From contig JAGAIM010000004.1 in NCBI GenBank assembly GCA_017626555.1, forward strand, positions 1 to 64,000: a stretch of DNA of 64,000 bases. Direction: 5' to 3'. Within the stretch, counting starts at the first letter, position 1. The number at the start of each line of letters is the position of its first letter. Shown here piece after piece: positions 8,797-17,146 of the stretch. This stretch comes from Bacteroidales bacterium (GTDB taxonomy: Bacteria; Bacteroidota; Bacteroidia; Bacteroidales; UBA932). The translations under genes were made by a program, and so were the position numbers. Under the pieces are notes generated by a model. The model searched no databases and was not told where the DNA came from. It saw only the letters and a program-made list of their open reading frames with translations.

Positions 8797-9471
8797 ATGA
8801 AACTATTTATAAGCGGATACGGAAAGATGGGACGGATGATCGAGAAGATCATTCTTGACAGGGGATTGGAATATGCCGGATGGACGGAGGCAGTGACAGA
8901 GACCGACCCGGAGTCGGCAAAGGAGTGCGTGTGCATAGATTTTACGACTCCGGCAGCGATAAGGGAGAATTATAAGTTTCTGGCCGAGAATTTCAAGGCA
9001 GTGGTGATCGGTACCACAGGCTGGTCTGACATAAAGGATGAGGTGATAGCGTATTTTGAAAAATGCGGTACTCCGATGATTTGGGCAACCAATTTTTCGA
9101 TAGGTGTCAACGTCTTTTTTGCTGTCACAGACCATATTTCACGGATCTTGGGGGAGACTGGAGGGTACAGTCCATATATGGTTGAGATGCATCATTGTCA
9201 CAAACTGGATGCTCCTAGCGGCACTGCAAGGTCTCTGGCCGATATCATAGACGCAAATATGGATGTTAATACAGATATACAGTCTGTACGCTGCGGCGAG
9301 ATACCTGGTATCCATACGATCGGATTCGAAGGTCTGAATGACCGTATTACTCTCAGTCACGAGGCTTTTTCACGCGCGGGCTTTGCGGCAGGAGCGGTAG
9401 AGGCTGCCTTGAGAACAGAAGGAATGGAGGGGGTGAAGGAATTCCGTGATGTCATTATGAATCTGAAATAA
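8797..9471 (+). CDS. dapB: 4-hydroxy-tetrahydrodipicolinate reductase
   Basis: Reduces the dapA product with NAD(P)H to tetrahydrodipicolinate. The 224-residue protein is on the short side for the family. The Rossmann motif GYGKMGRM is at residues 7-14, and the catalytic segment with His132-His133, Lys136 and DAPSGTA (138-144) is intact. It starts 3 bases after the lysC stop, so the two are almost certainly cotranscribed. Cytoplasmic. Confidence 0.96.
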   Translation: MKLFISGYGKMGRMIEKIILDRGLEYAGWTEAVTETDPESAKECVCIDFTTPAAIRENYKFLAENFKAVVIGTTGWSDIKDEVIAYFEKCGTPMIWATNFSIGVNVFFAVTDHISRILGETGGYSPYMVEMHHCHKLDAPSGTARSLADIIDANMDVNTDIQSVRCGEIPGIHTIGFEGLNDRITLSHEAFSRAGFAAGAVEAALRTEGMEGVKEFRDVIMNLK

Positions 9472-9494
9472 AAACAGGAATAAGGATTATATAT

Positions 9495-10382
9495 ATGAAT
9501 ATTAGTGAATTAAGAGGCTGCGGCACAGCGTTGGTGACACCTTTCAGGAATGGAGAGGTGGATTATGATGCATTTGCGGCATTGGTCGATTATCAGGTAA
9601 GCGGAGGCGTGGATTTCCTGGTTCCGCTTGGTACGACAGGCGAAACACCTTGTCTGTCGGATGATGAGAAGATAAAAGTGCTGACTTTGGCTAAGGATCA
9701 CTCTTGCGGAAAACCGGTGGTTGCAGGAGTCGGAACCAACTCTCTGGAGCATACGATCGCAAACATACGTCTGCTGGAACCTCACGGTGTGGATGTTTTC
9801 CTGGTGGTGGTGCCATATTACAACAAGCCGCCTCAGGAGGGAATGTACCGTTATTTCAAGGCGGTAGCAGAGGCCACGGACAAGCCGATACTTCTTTATA
9901 ATGTTCCGGGACGTACGGGAGCCAATCTGGAAGCAGCGACTACTTTGAGGCTGGCTCAGGTGGAAAATATCGTCGGTATCAAGGAAGCATCAAGCAACAG
10001 AGGACAGATTCTTGAAATAATTGAAAGAAGGCCCGAAGGTTTCCTTGTGCTGAGCGGAAATGATGATGAGACTTTCCCATTGATGAAGGCCGGAGCAGAC
10101 GGAGTCATAAGTGTTGCTTCCAATATTGCACCGGAGTATGTGGCTTCCTTGACTCACGCTATGATGGATGGGAAGATAGAGAAGGCTGCAGGGCTGCACG
10201 ATAAACTTTCTCCGCTTTTCAGAAACTGTTTTGTGGAGAGCAACCCTATACCGGCAAAGGCAGGACTTGCGGCTATGGGAATGATGCAGAACGAACTTCG
10301 TTTGCCTCTGGTGCCGTCACAGCAGAAGACATACGATCTTATGGTGCAGACCATCAAGGATTTAGGTATTAAACTTAAATGA
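9495..10382 (+). CDS. dapA: 4-hydroxy-tetrahydrodipicolinate synthase
   Basis: Condenses pyruvate with aspartate semialdehyde, the committed step of lysine synthesis. The 295-residue TIM barrel shows the Schiff-base lysine Lys163 (GIKEASSN), the catalytic Tyr135 (YNVPGRTG) and the GTTGETP loop with Thr47-Thr48. Length is standard. Its stop overlaps the first possible dapD start (ATGA), which suggests coupled translation. Confidence 0.97.
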   Translation: MNISELRGCGTALVTPFRNGEVDYDAFAALVDYQVSGGVDFLVPLGTTGETPCLSDDEKIKVLTLAKDHSCGKPVVAGVGTNSLEHTIANIRLLEPHGVDVFLVVVPYYNKPPQEGMYRYFKAVAEATDKPILLYNVPGRTGANLEAATTLRLAQVENIVGIKEASSNRGQILEIIERRPEGFLVLSGNDDETFPLMKAGADGVISVASNIAPEYVASLTHAMMDGKIEKAAGLHDKLSPLFRNCFVESNPIPAKAGLAAMGMMQNELRLPLVPSQQKTYDLMVQTIKDLGIKLK

Positions 10383-11155
10383 TTATGACAGAAAAGGAAA
10401 AATTCTACAATACGATTTCGGATCTTGAGAACGGTCGTGTCCGGGTGGCTGAAAAAGTGAACGGAGAATGGAAGGTGAATTCCTGGGTGAAGGAAGTGAT
10501 CCTGTCAGGTTTCCGCCTCGGTAAACTTACAGATATGTCCGAGGGACAGTTCTCATTCTTCGATAAGGATACAATACCTGCAAGGACGTTTACTGCCGAT
10601 AACGGTGTGCGTATAGTGCCTGGTGGCAGCAGTGTGCGTTCAGGTGCATATCTGGCTCCTTCCGTGATAATGATGCCGCCGGCATACGTCAATATAGGCG
10701 CGTATGTGGATGAAGGTACGATGATAGATTCGCACGCATTGGTCGGATCCTGTGCGCAGGTGGGAAAAAATGTGCATCTTTCCGCTGCATCACAACTTGG
10801 AGGGGTTCTGGAGCCAGTCGGTGCGCTTCCTGTAATCATAGAAGATAACGTATTCATAGGTGGCAACTGCGGCATATATGAGGGTACTATAGTGAAAGAA
10901 AATGCCGTAATCGGAACAGGGGTGATAATCAATGCCTCTACCGCTATTTTCGATGCTACGACCGGTGAATATATCAGGGCGAATGAAAACGGACAGATGG
11001 TAGTGCCTTCAGGTGCTGTGGTTGTGGCCGGAAGCCGTCCGATGTCAAAGGGACCGGGAGCGGAGCAAGGCATACATCTTTATTGTCCGGTGATTGTTAA
11101 ATATCGTGATGATAAGACATCCGGTTCCATCACCCTTGAGGATATGTTGAGGTAA
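10379..11155 (+). CDS. dapD: Tetrahydrodipicolinate N-succinyltransferase
   Basis: Transfers succinate from succinyl-CoA to tetrahydrodipicolinate, opening the succinylase branch. The 258-residue protein has the N-terminal helical part to about residue 85 and then left-handed beta-helix hexapeptide repeats. [42 protein letters not shown] and LYCPVIVK match the E. coli-type DapD almost word for word. The ATG at 10379 overlaps the dapA stop; ATG 10385 two codons later would also serve. Many Bacteroidota use the one-step DapL aminotransferase instead, so this branch is informative. Confidence 0.95.
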   Translation: MIMTEKEKFYNTISDLENGRVRVAEKVNGEWKVNSWVKEVILSGFRLGKLTDMSEGQFSFFDKDTIPARTFTADNGVRIVPGGSSVRSGAYLAPSVIMMPPAYVNIGAYVDEGTMIDSHALVGSCAQVGKNVHLSAASQLGGVLEPVGALPVIIEDNVFIGGNCGIYEGTIVKENAVIGTGVIINASTAIFDATTGEYIRANENGQMVVPSGAVVVAGSRPMSKGPGAEQGIHLYCPVIVKYRDDKTSGSITLEDMLR

Positions 11156-11156
11156 T

Positions 11157-12338
11157 ATGTACGATAAGATGTTCTCAGAGGATGTGGGCTCCTTCTTCAG
11201 GTCTCCCGTGAGGGAAATCTTCAAGAGGGTAGATCTGAATGCGATATATTCATTTGCAGGAGGATACCCCTCTGCCGATACTTTTCCATTGGAAGAGATC
11301 AGGCAGACTATGTCCGAGGTAATCGGCAAATATGGAGGCCAGGCTTTCCAGTATGGTGCTACTCAGGGAGTTATGCAATTACGTGAGGCTGTTGCAGACA
11401 GATATGGAGTGCCTGTGGAGAGGGTGCAGATCACATCTTCTTCCCAGCAAGGCATAGATGTATGTACCAGGGTGCTGGTGGATCCTGGTGATGTCATCCT
11501 GACTTCAAGTCCTTCATATCTCGGTGCACTGCAGTCGTTCAGGTCATACAGAGCCGATATAAGGGGAGTGGCTCATCTTACCGGTATTGATGCTTTTTGC
11601 CGCGCATACGAGGACACTATCGCAGGTGTCAAGGCTGAGGGAAAGAAGATCAAGTTTCTATATATGATTCCTGATTTTCAGAATCCGTCAGGAGAATCTC
11701 TGACTTTGGAGGAGAGAAAGATACTTGTCGCACTTGCACGAAAGTATGGATTCCTGATAGTGGAGGACAGTCCATATAGAGAACTCCGATATGAAGGGGA
11801 GCCTGTCCCTACGATGTATTCGATTGATCCTGATGTGGTCATACATCTCGGGTCCTTTTCCAAGATATTTGCACCAGGGTTCCGTTTAGGCTGGGCGATC
11901 GCTCATCCCGACATCCTTGACAAGATATATGTGTGCAAGCAGTCTCTCGATCTCTGTCCGCCGGTTTTTGACCAGTATGTAGCGGCAGAGTTCCTGAGGA
12001 GCGGCCGTCTCGATGCCAATCTGTCGGCGAGCATAGAATTGTACAAGGGCAAAAGGGATCTGCTTCTGTCGCTTCTTGAACAATATATGCCATCAGGAGT
12101 GCGTTGGACACATCCAGAAGGGGGACTTTTCCTGTTCCTGACGATGCCAGAGGGCTTTGATGCTGTGAAATTTTATGATAAGGCTCTTGATGCGGGAGTT
12201 GCGTACGTGGCCGGAGAATTTTTCCATCCTGACGGAAGTGGAAAGAATACGATGAGGATGAACTTTTCATTTATGTCACGTCAGCGTATTGTTGAGGGCG
12301 TAAAACTTTTGGCTGATTTGCTGAGCCGTGAATTGTAG
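11157..12338 (+). CDS. PLP-dependent class I aminotransferase, probable N-succinyl-diaminopimelate aminotransferase
   Basis: A 393-residue fold-type I aminotransferase. Visible cofactor residues: Asn176 (QNPSG), Asp204 (VEDSPYREL), Lys236 in SFSKIFAPGFRLGW and Arg243. The overall text (FAGGYPSADTFP, ATQGVMQLREAV) is closest to the LysN/2-aminoadipate or MocR-like aminotransferase group rather than to classical DapC/ArgD. Lying between dapD and dapF, with one base between it and dapD, it most likely converts N-succinyl-2-amino-6-ketopimelate to N-succinyl-diaminopimelate; this role is inferred from context only. Confidence 0.88.
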   Translation: MYDKMFSEDVGSFFRSPVREIFKRVDLNAIYSFAGGYPSADTFPLEEIRQTMSEVIGKYGGQAFQYGATQGVMQLREAVADRYGVPVERVQITSSSQQGIDVCTRVLVDPGDVILTSSPSYLGALQSFRSYRADIRGVAHLTGIDAFCRAYEDTIAGVKAEGKKIKFLYMIPDFQNPSGESLTLEERKILVALARKYGFLIVEDSPYRELRYEGEPVPTMYSIDPDVVIHLGSFSKIFAPGFRLGWAIAHPDILDKIYVCKQSLDLCPPVFDQYVAAEFLRSGRLDANLSASIELYKGKRDLLLSLLEQYMPSGVRWTHPEGGLFLFLTMPEGFDAVKFYDKALDAGVAYVAGEFFHPDGSGKNTMRMNFSFMSRQRIVEGVKLLADLLSREL

Positions 12339-12350
12339 ATATTCAAGAGG

Positions 12351-13208
12351 ATGCTTAAACTATATAAATATCAGGGTGCTGGAAACGATTTCCTGATTGC
12401 GGATAATCGTGACGGAGCATTGTCGCTGACCGCAGAACAGGTGTCTGCATTATGTGACCGACGCTATGGGGTAGGTGCAGACGGGCTTATGCTTCTGGAG
12501 AATCCGGGCTGTTCCGGTGATGCTTCGGCTTTACCTGGTTTCCGGATGGTGTATTATAACTCAGACGGATCCGGTGGTATGATGTGCGGGAACGGTGGCC
12601 GTTGCATAGTTGCTTTTGCTGCAGACCGAGGAATAGAGAACTTCTGTTTTGAGGCTCCTGATGGTCTTCATTATGCACGGATAGTGTCGTCGGAGGGAAA
12701 GGAAAAGACGGTCGCTCTGCAGATGAAGAATGTGGAAGAATATACGCGGTATCAGACCCTGTCAGGAGTTAAGGTGCCATCGGACGGATGGTTTCTTGAC
12801 ACAGGAACAAGGCATTTCGTGAGATTTGTCACTGATGTTGATACGTATGATGTAGTTGCGCAAGGCAGGGATATAAGATGCAATGCGGCCGAATTGCAAC
12901 CAGTCGGTGTAAATGTCAATTTCGTTGAGCCTTGTGGCAGTGTACTTAAGATACGTACATACGAGAAAGGAGTTGAGGATGAGACATTTGCCTGCGGAAC
13001 TGGAATAGTTGCCTCCTGCCTGGCTGCATATAAGGCTGGAGTACAGCCTTCCGAAGTTTCGGGTGATAGTGTAAGGTATGATGTGAAGGCGAAGAGAGAT
13101 CGTCTGAGTGTCACATTCAGACCGCTCGCTTCCTCTTGTGGTGTGGCTGAGGATGTATGGCTGACCGGGCCGGCAACCTTTGTCGCAGAAATTTTGATTG
13201 ATAATTAA
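12351..13208 (+). CDS. dapF: Diaminopimelate epimerase
   Basis: Interconverts LL- and meso-diaminopimelate for lysine and peptidoglycan. The 285-residue protein carries both catalytic cysteines, Cys79 in GMMCGNGGRC and Cys215 in FACGTGIVASC, and the N-terminal KYQGAGNDF. An AGAGG just before the ATG is one of the few Shine-Dalgarno-like sites in the window. Last gene of the lysine run; 12 bases separate it from the DUF4465 gene. Confidence 0.97.
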   Translation: MLKLYKYQGAGNDFLIADNRDGALSLTAEQVSALCDRRYGVGADGLMLLENPGCSGDASALPGFRMVYYNSDGSGGMMCGNGGRCIVAFAADRGIENFCFEAPDGLHYARIVSSEGKEKTVALQMKNVEEYTRYQTLSGVKVPSDGWFLDTGTRHFVRFVTDVDTYDVVAQGRDIRCNAAELQPVGVNVNFVEPCGSVLKIRTYEKGVEDETFACGTGIVASCLAAYKAGVQPSEVSGDSVRYDVKAKRDRLSVTFRPLASSCGVAEDVWLTGPATFVAEILIDN

Positions 13209-13220
13209 TTATTGGACAAT

Positions 13221-13940
13221 ATGAAGAAAATCTTTGTTTTATTATTTGCTGCGGTTATGGCCGCATCTTGTCTTGGAGATGGTACTTCATCATCTCATAC
13301 ATACAATCTGATAGTGGATTTCGAATATGCTGAGAATGTATTCGAAGCCGATAGCGTCGCTTTTGATGACAAGCAGGGTCTGGGAATAGGCTATGCCGAT
13401 CTTGCTTTCTTCCATAAACTTACAGCAGACAAGAAGACTCTTGTAGGAGGTTTTGCCGTTTCTCGTCTGAAGGGAAAAGGTTCCTCACTCGGAAGGAATG
13501 ATTTCCGTGTCAACTCCGGTGCAGGCCTGGCTGGCTCTCCGACATACGCAGTATTCAGATACGATCCTAATGCCCAGAATATGCCGGAACACGATGTTCA
13601 GTTCCTTAACAAGCAGTATGGTACCTGCACTATGAAAGGATGTTATGTGAACAATACCGCTGAGGTTGTGCAGGCTGTAAGGTCGGTTTTTGAAGTCGGT
13701 GACAGACTGACCCTCAAGGCGACAGGCTATCTCGACGGAGCCAAGACTGGCGATGCGGAAATCTCTCTTGCAGACTATTCCGCCCAGAAGGATTCTGTTG
13801 TGGTCAATTGGACTGCGTTCGATCTTTCAAAACTTGGCACCGTGGAGTTTGTGGAGTTTGAAATCGTCAGCACAAAGGAAGATGTGCCTGCTTCGTTCTG
13901 TATGGACAATATGATTTCTACAATATCATTGAAATATTGA
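13221..13940 (+). CDS. DUF4465 domain lipoprotein
   Basis: A 239-residue secreted lipoprotein: MKKIFVLLFAAVMAASC, with the lipidated Cys at position 17, then one DUF4465 domain. Typical family stretches are GFAVSRLKG near 75, CTMKGCYVNNTAEVV near 140, GYLDGAKTGDAEISLADYSA near 175 and ASFCMDNM near the end. The fold is a beta-sandwich and function is unknown; relatives often sit near TonB receptors. ATG 13221 is preferred over a TTG three codons upstream because the signal sequence starts there. It may be read through from dapF. Confidence 0.85.
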   Translation: MKKIFVLLFAAVMAASCLGDGTSSSHTYNLIVDFEYAENVFEADSVAFDDKQGLGIGYADLAFFHKLTADKKTLVGGFAVSRLKGKGSSLGRNDFRVNSGAGLAGSPTYAVFRYDPNAQNMPEHDVQFLNKQYGTCTMKGCYVNNTAEVVQAVRSVFEVGDRLTLKATGYLDGAKTGDAEISLADYSAQKDSVVVNWTAFDLSKLGTVEFVEFEIVSTKEDVPASFCMDNMISTISLKY

Positions 13941-13946
13941 TAGGGA

Positions 13947-14612
13947 ATGAAAACTAATCAAGAGTTCAAGAATGCTGCTTTGGATGCCTTGAAAGGCCGA
14001 TGGCCTCAGGTGCTGGTAGCCACTATAGTAGTGGTTTTGATGGTGCTTCTGATAATGGGACCTTATAGTTCCATAAATACCCTTGTGGTGAATGGGAAGA
14101 CAATATCATCGACTTTTATCCTTGTCTCAATCGCGTTGTTTTTCCTTGGAGGGCTCCTCGTATGCTCGCCTATGAATGTAGGATATACGTATGCCTTGTA
14201 TCAACTTTATGCGGAAGGTGATGAGAGAGTGACGGGAAATTCCTTCAGAAACGGTTTCAGTAGATATTTCAGAAACGTATGGGGAATGTTCCTTATGGGA
14301 CTATTCGTCAATCTGTGGTCGCTTCTGCTGATCGTTCCGGGATTTGTAAAGATGTATTCGTATGCTCTTACACCCTACATACTCATTGATTATCCTGAAT
14401 TGTCTGCAAATCAGGCTATCAATCTCAGTAAGAAGATGATGAAGGGACATAAGTTCGACTTGTTTTACCTTCATCTCAGTTTCGTAGGATGGGCAATCCT
14501 CTCTATCTTTACCCTTTGTGTGGGACTGCTGTGGCTGGTTCCATATATGACTGTAACTCAGGCTGCATTCTATCAGAATGTAAAGAATGAATATTTATCC
14601 AATAACAACTAA
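13947..14612 (+). CDS. DUF975 family integral membrane protein
   Basis: A 221-residue membrane protein with about five hydrophobic helices (residues 22-40, 53-72, 110-135, 175-195, 196-212). The N-terminal motif MKTNQEFKNAALDALKGRW and the segment NPG-like ALTPYILIDYPELSANQAINLSKKMMKGHK match DUF975. The function of the family is unknown. It starts 6 bases after the DUF4465 gene and 12 bases before a 57-residue membrane protein, so the three may form an operon. Confidence 0.85.
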   Translation: MKTNQEFKNAALDALKGRWPQVLVATIVVVLMVLLIMGPYSSINTLVVNGKTISSTFILVSIALFFLGGLLVCSPMNVGYTYALYQLYAEGDERVTGNSFRNGFSRYFRNVWGMFLMGLFVNLWSLLLIVPGFVKMYSYALTPYILIDYPELSANQAINLSKKMMKGHKFDLFYLHLSFVGWAILSIFTLCVGLLWLVPYMTVTQAAFYQNVKNEYLSNNN

Positions 14613-14624
14613 ATTTCTAACATT

Positions 14625-14798
14625 ATGATTTCATTTATTATCTGGCTCGTAGGAGTCATCTGCTGCATCTGGTGCATTAAGGATGTATGGACAAAGAAAC
14701 AGGATACAGTAATCAAAGTGATTCTGACTATTGCTCTTCTTTGCTTTAGTTGGATCGGACTTGCTGTCTATTATTTTATCCTCAAGGACAGACTTTAA
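14625..14798 (+). CDS. Small membrane protein, PLDc_N-like (57 aa)
   Basis: The frame from ATG 14625 to TAA 14796-14798 encodes 57 residues: a first membrane helix MISFIIWLVGVICCIWCIKD, a short basic loop VWTKKQ, and a second helix ending in WIGLAVYYFILKDRL. Two helices with W...D near the first and the G..(V)YYF ending resemble the PLDc_N (cardiolipin synthase N-terminal) family of small membrane proteins. It follows DUF975 closely. Its stop codon overlaps that of the convergent rimM in the shared palindrome CTTTAAAG. Confidence 0.75.
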   Translation: MISFIIWLVGVICCIWCIKDVWTKKQDTVIKVILTIALLCFSWIGLAVYYFILKDRL

Positions 14799-15340
14799 AG
14801 AAGTCCTGCAGGAATCTGCATTATGATTTCCTGATATTCCGGATCAACGGACAGGATAAGATCTTCGTGGAGCGGTATCATTACTGCTCCATTTTTTGTG
14901 TCAACTTCTATGCAAGGATTGTTGGGAATATCAATGAAGTCGGTTATTTCTCCGATTTCTTCCACCTCCATATCTTCGGATGACATACTTTCTCCGACAG
15001 GGGAGAACAGGATCCATCCGATGAGGGCTGCATAACCGTCTTCCTCAAGAGACATCTCCGGAAGACTGTCCTCCTCGACATATACGGCTTTACCGGCTAT
15101 TTCTTCGACATCCTCCATAGAACAGATGTCAGTCAGTCGTACAAGGGCTTTGGAATTGCCCCTTTTAGTGAATGATTCGATATAAAAAGGAACCGGTAAT
15201 CCATCGAAAACGATGAATACCGGTTCGTTTAAGTTGATATCTTCAGGAGCGATTTCGCGGAAACCCATAACGAGTTCCCCATCGGTACCGTTGGATTTCA
15301 ATACCTGGGCAATCTGCTGCAAGTTGTCGTAACCTGCCAT
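14795..15340 (-). CDS. rimM: Ribosome maturation factor RimM
   Basis: Assembly factor for the 30S subunit head that binds S19. The 181-residue protein has the RimM beta-barrel (residues 1-90, IAQVLKSNGTDGELVMGF and PVFIVFDGLPVPFYIES) and the PRC-like barrel (95-175, ending IEVDTKNGAVMIPLHEDLILSVD). It follows rpsP by 7 bases, the standard S16-RimM arrangement. The stop is shared base for base with the convergent small membrane protein. Confidence 0.94.
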   Translation of the reverse strand: MAGYDNLQQIAQVLKSNGTDGELVMGFREIAPEDINLNEPVFIVFDGLPVPFYIESFTKRGNSKALVRLTDICSMEDVEEIAGKAVYVEEDSLPEMSLEEDGYAALIGWILFSPVGESMSSEDMEVEEIGEITDFIDIPNNPCIEVDTKNGAVMIPLHEDLILSVDPEYQEIIMQIPAGLL

Positions 15341-15347
15341 TGCGGAA

Positions 15348-15899
15348 TTACGCCTCAGTGTTTTCAGCCTCAGCAGCAGCCTCCTGAGCAGCCTTCTCTG
15401 CAGCAGCAGCCTCAGCAGCAGCGCGAGCAGCCTCCTCAGCCTCAGCCTTTCTCTTAGCGATAGCCTCAGCCCTCTCCTGATTTACCTTAGCCTCAGCCTC
15501 TACCGCAGCCTTGTGAGCGGCAGCAGCGTCCTTTCTGAGACCGTCCTTCTTTGCGCTTACCTTAGCAGCCTTCTCTGCCTTCCAGGCAGCGAGTTTTGCA
15601 TCAGCCTGCTCCTGAGTGAGAGCACCCTTCTTAACACCACCCTCGAGGTGCTTTGCAAGGAGTACACCCTCGTATGAGAGGATACGCTTTGCAGTAAGTG
15701 TAGGCTGTGCACCTACATTAAGCCAAGCAAGTGCGCGCTCGTTGTTGAGAACGATAGTTGCAGGGTTTGTGTTAGGGTTGTAAGAGCCGATCTGCTCGAT
15801 GAAACGACCATCGCGTGGTGCGCGTGAATCAGCCACAACAATGTGGAAGAATGCGAAATTCTTCTTTCCGTGGCGCTGAAGACGAATTTTAACAGCCAT
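15348..15899 (-). CDS. rpsP: Ribosomal protein S16 with Ala/Glu-rich tail
   Basis: The first 85 residues are a standard S16 ([45 protein letters not shown]). They are followed by about 95 residues rich in Ala, Glu and Lys, probably a long helix; such tails are typical of Bacteroidota S16. First gene of the rpsP-rimM operon, with its own well-formed promoter at 15963-15992. Confidence 0.97.
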   Translation of the reverse strand: MAVKIRLQRHGKKNFAFFHIVVADSRAPRDGRFIEQIGSYNPNTNPATIVLNNERALAWLNVGAQPTLTAKRILSYEGVLLAKHLEGGVKKGALTQEQADAKLAAWKAEKAAKVSAKKDGLRKDAAAAHKAAVEAEAKVNQERAEAIAKRKAEAEEAARAAAEAAAAEKAAQEAAAEAENTEA

Positions 15900-15962
15900 T
15901 GTGAATCTGTTTTAATAGTTAATAAAGTTTTACCTGTGTTTTCCTTCCCGAGGAAAAGCGTG

Positions 15963-15992
15963 CAAAGATAGAAAATAAAAATGATATTCCAA
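15963..15992 (-). promoter_or_regulatory. Promoter of rpsP-rimM
   Basis: On the minus strand a TTG (15992-15990) and TATCTTTG (15970-15963) are 19 bases apart, an exact match to the Bacteroidota vegetative promoter. The leader to the rpsP ATG would be roughly 55 bases. Confidence 0.8.
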
Positions 15993-16061
15993 TCATAAAC
16001 ATTGAAAATGAGCCTGTTAAAAGATTAAATCGAAAATTTCTTGAAAAATATCTCAGAAAAA

Positions 16062-16092
16062 TTTGCAGATTCAATATTTTGTAGTACCTTTG
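16062..16092 (+). promoter_or_regulatory. Promoter of tRNA-Leu
   Basis: TTTG at 16062-16065 and TACCTTTG at 16085-16092, spaced by 19 bases, form a full Bacteroidota promoter 20 bases before the mature tRNA-Leu. Confidence 0.8.
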
Positions 16093-16111
16093 CAATCCCA
16101 AAACAAAAGAA

Positions 16112-16194
16112 GCGGTGGTGGTGAAATGGTAGACACGCTACTTTGAGGGGGTAGTGGGCGTAAGCCTGTGCGAGTTCGAGTCTCGCCCACCGCA
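16112..16194 (+). tRNA. tRNA-Leu (GAG)
   Basis: Class II tRNA of 83 bases with a variable arm (GTGGGCGTAAGCCTGTG region). Acceptor stem 16112-16118 pairs 16187-16193, discriminator A16194, CCA not encoded. Anticodon loop TTGAGGG gives GAG at 16145-16147. It has its own promoter and terminator. Confidence 0.95.
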
Positions 16195-16199
16195 CGAAG

Positions 16200-16225
16200 G
16201 CCTGATCGGAAGATCAGGCTTTTTT
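16200..16225 (+). terminator. Terminator of tRNA-Leu
   Basis: Stem GCCTGATC (16200-16207) with GATCAGGC (16212-16219), GGAA loop and six T. The stem core repeats that of the terminator after tRNA-Ala. Confidence 0.9.
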
Positions 16226-16267
16226 CGTATCCGGATATTTACTATCTTTACTGAAATTTCATAAATT

Positions 16268-17143
16268 ATGCATACTCTGAAGAATGAAATCCTGACCGTT
16301 CAGGTCAAGGAACACGGTGCCGAACTTTCCAGCATCAGAAAAGGCTTTACAGAATATCTATGGCAGGCTGATCCTGCGTTCTGGGGAAGACATTCTCCAG
16401 TACTTTTCCCGATTGTGGGCAGTGTCTGGGAGAAGCGTTACAGAGTGGGGGACAAGGAATTTGAACTGGGGCAGCACGGTTTCGCCCGTGATATGGACTT
16501 TGTGATGATCGAGGGCACTGATACCCTGGTCCGATACAGGCTGGTGTCGGATGAAGAAACTCTTGGAAAATATCCTTGGCCTTTCGTCCTGGAGATATCA
16601 TACAGGCTGGAAGGCAACAGACTGGATGTCATCTGGGAGGTGTCAAATCCTGGAGAGGAGGATATGTATTTCCAGATCGGTGCACATCCTGCATTCAATT
16701 ATCCGGATTATGACCCGCAGACCTCGGAACGCGGCTTCCTTTCTTTTGACAGGGCGGATGGGCTGGAGTGTATCAGGATAAAGGAAAAGGGATGTGTTGA
16801 TGCTGATGTGAAATATCCGCTCGATATGCCATCAGATGGCTTTTTGCCTCTTGCAAAGGATACGTTCGATGCTATAGATACCATAATGTTGCAGGATGGC
16901 CAGATCGGTTCTGTCACCTTGTACCGGACCGACAGGACGCCTTGGCTCAGACTGAGTTTCGATGCTCCTGTGGTGGGTATATGGTCGCCTCCGGGAAAGA
17001 ATGCTCCGTTCATCTGTCTGGAGCCTTGGTACGGCCGCTGTGACAGAGCAGGATATGAAGGAGACTACAGGGACAAGGATTGGATCAACCGTCTTGCCCC
17101 CGGCGAAAGATTCTCAAGCGTATATTCTATAGAAATACTTTAG
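16268..17143 (+). CDS. Aldose 1-epimerase family protein (LacX/YeaD type)
   Basis: A 291-residue galactose mutarotase-like beta-sandwich. Conserved histidines occur in GQHGFARD (His70) and GAHPAFNYP (His140), and RHSPVLFPIVGS near residue 41 is typical of the LacX-like branch. These enzymes interconvert alpha and beta anomers of sugars or sugar phosphates; the exact sugar is not predictable. Length fits the family. It is convergent with the following lipoprotein gene, with 3 bases between the stops. Confidence 0.88.
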   Translation: MHTLKNEILTVQVKEHGAELSSIRKGFTEYLWQADPAFWGRHSPVLFPIVGSVWEKRYRVGDKEFELGQHGFARDMDFVMIEGTDTLVRYRLVSDEETLGKYPWPFVLEISYRLEGNRLDVIWEVSNPGEEDMYFQIGAHPAFNYPDYDPQTSERGFLSFDRADGLECIRIKEKGCVDADVKYPLDMPSDGFLPLAKDTFDAIDTIMLQDGQIGSVTLYRTDRTPWLRLSFDAPVVGIWSPPGKNAPFICLEPWYGRCDRAGYEGDYRDKDWINRLAPGERFSSVYSIEIL

Positions 17144-17146
17144 TGA

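Noticed and set aside
15919..16101. Minus-strand 60-residue frame between rpsP and tRNA-Leu
   Set aside because: It covers both the rpsP and tRNA-Leu promoters and has no recognisable sequence or upstream signal.
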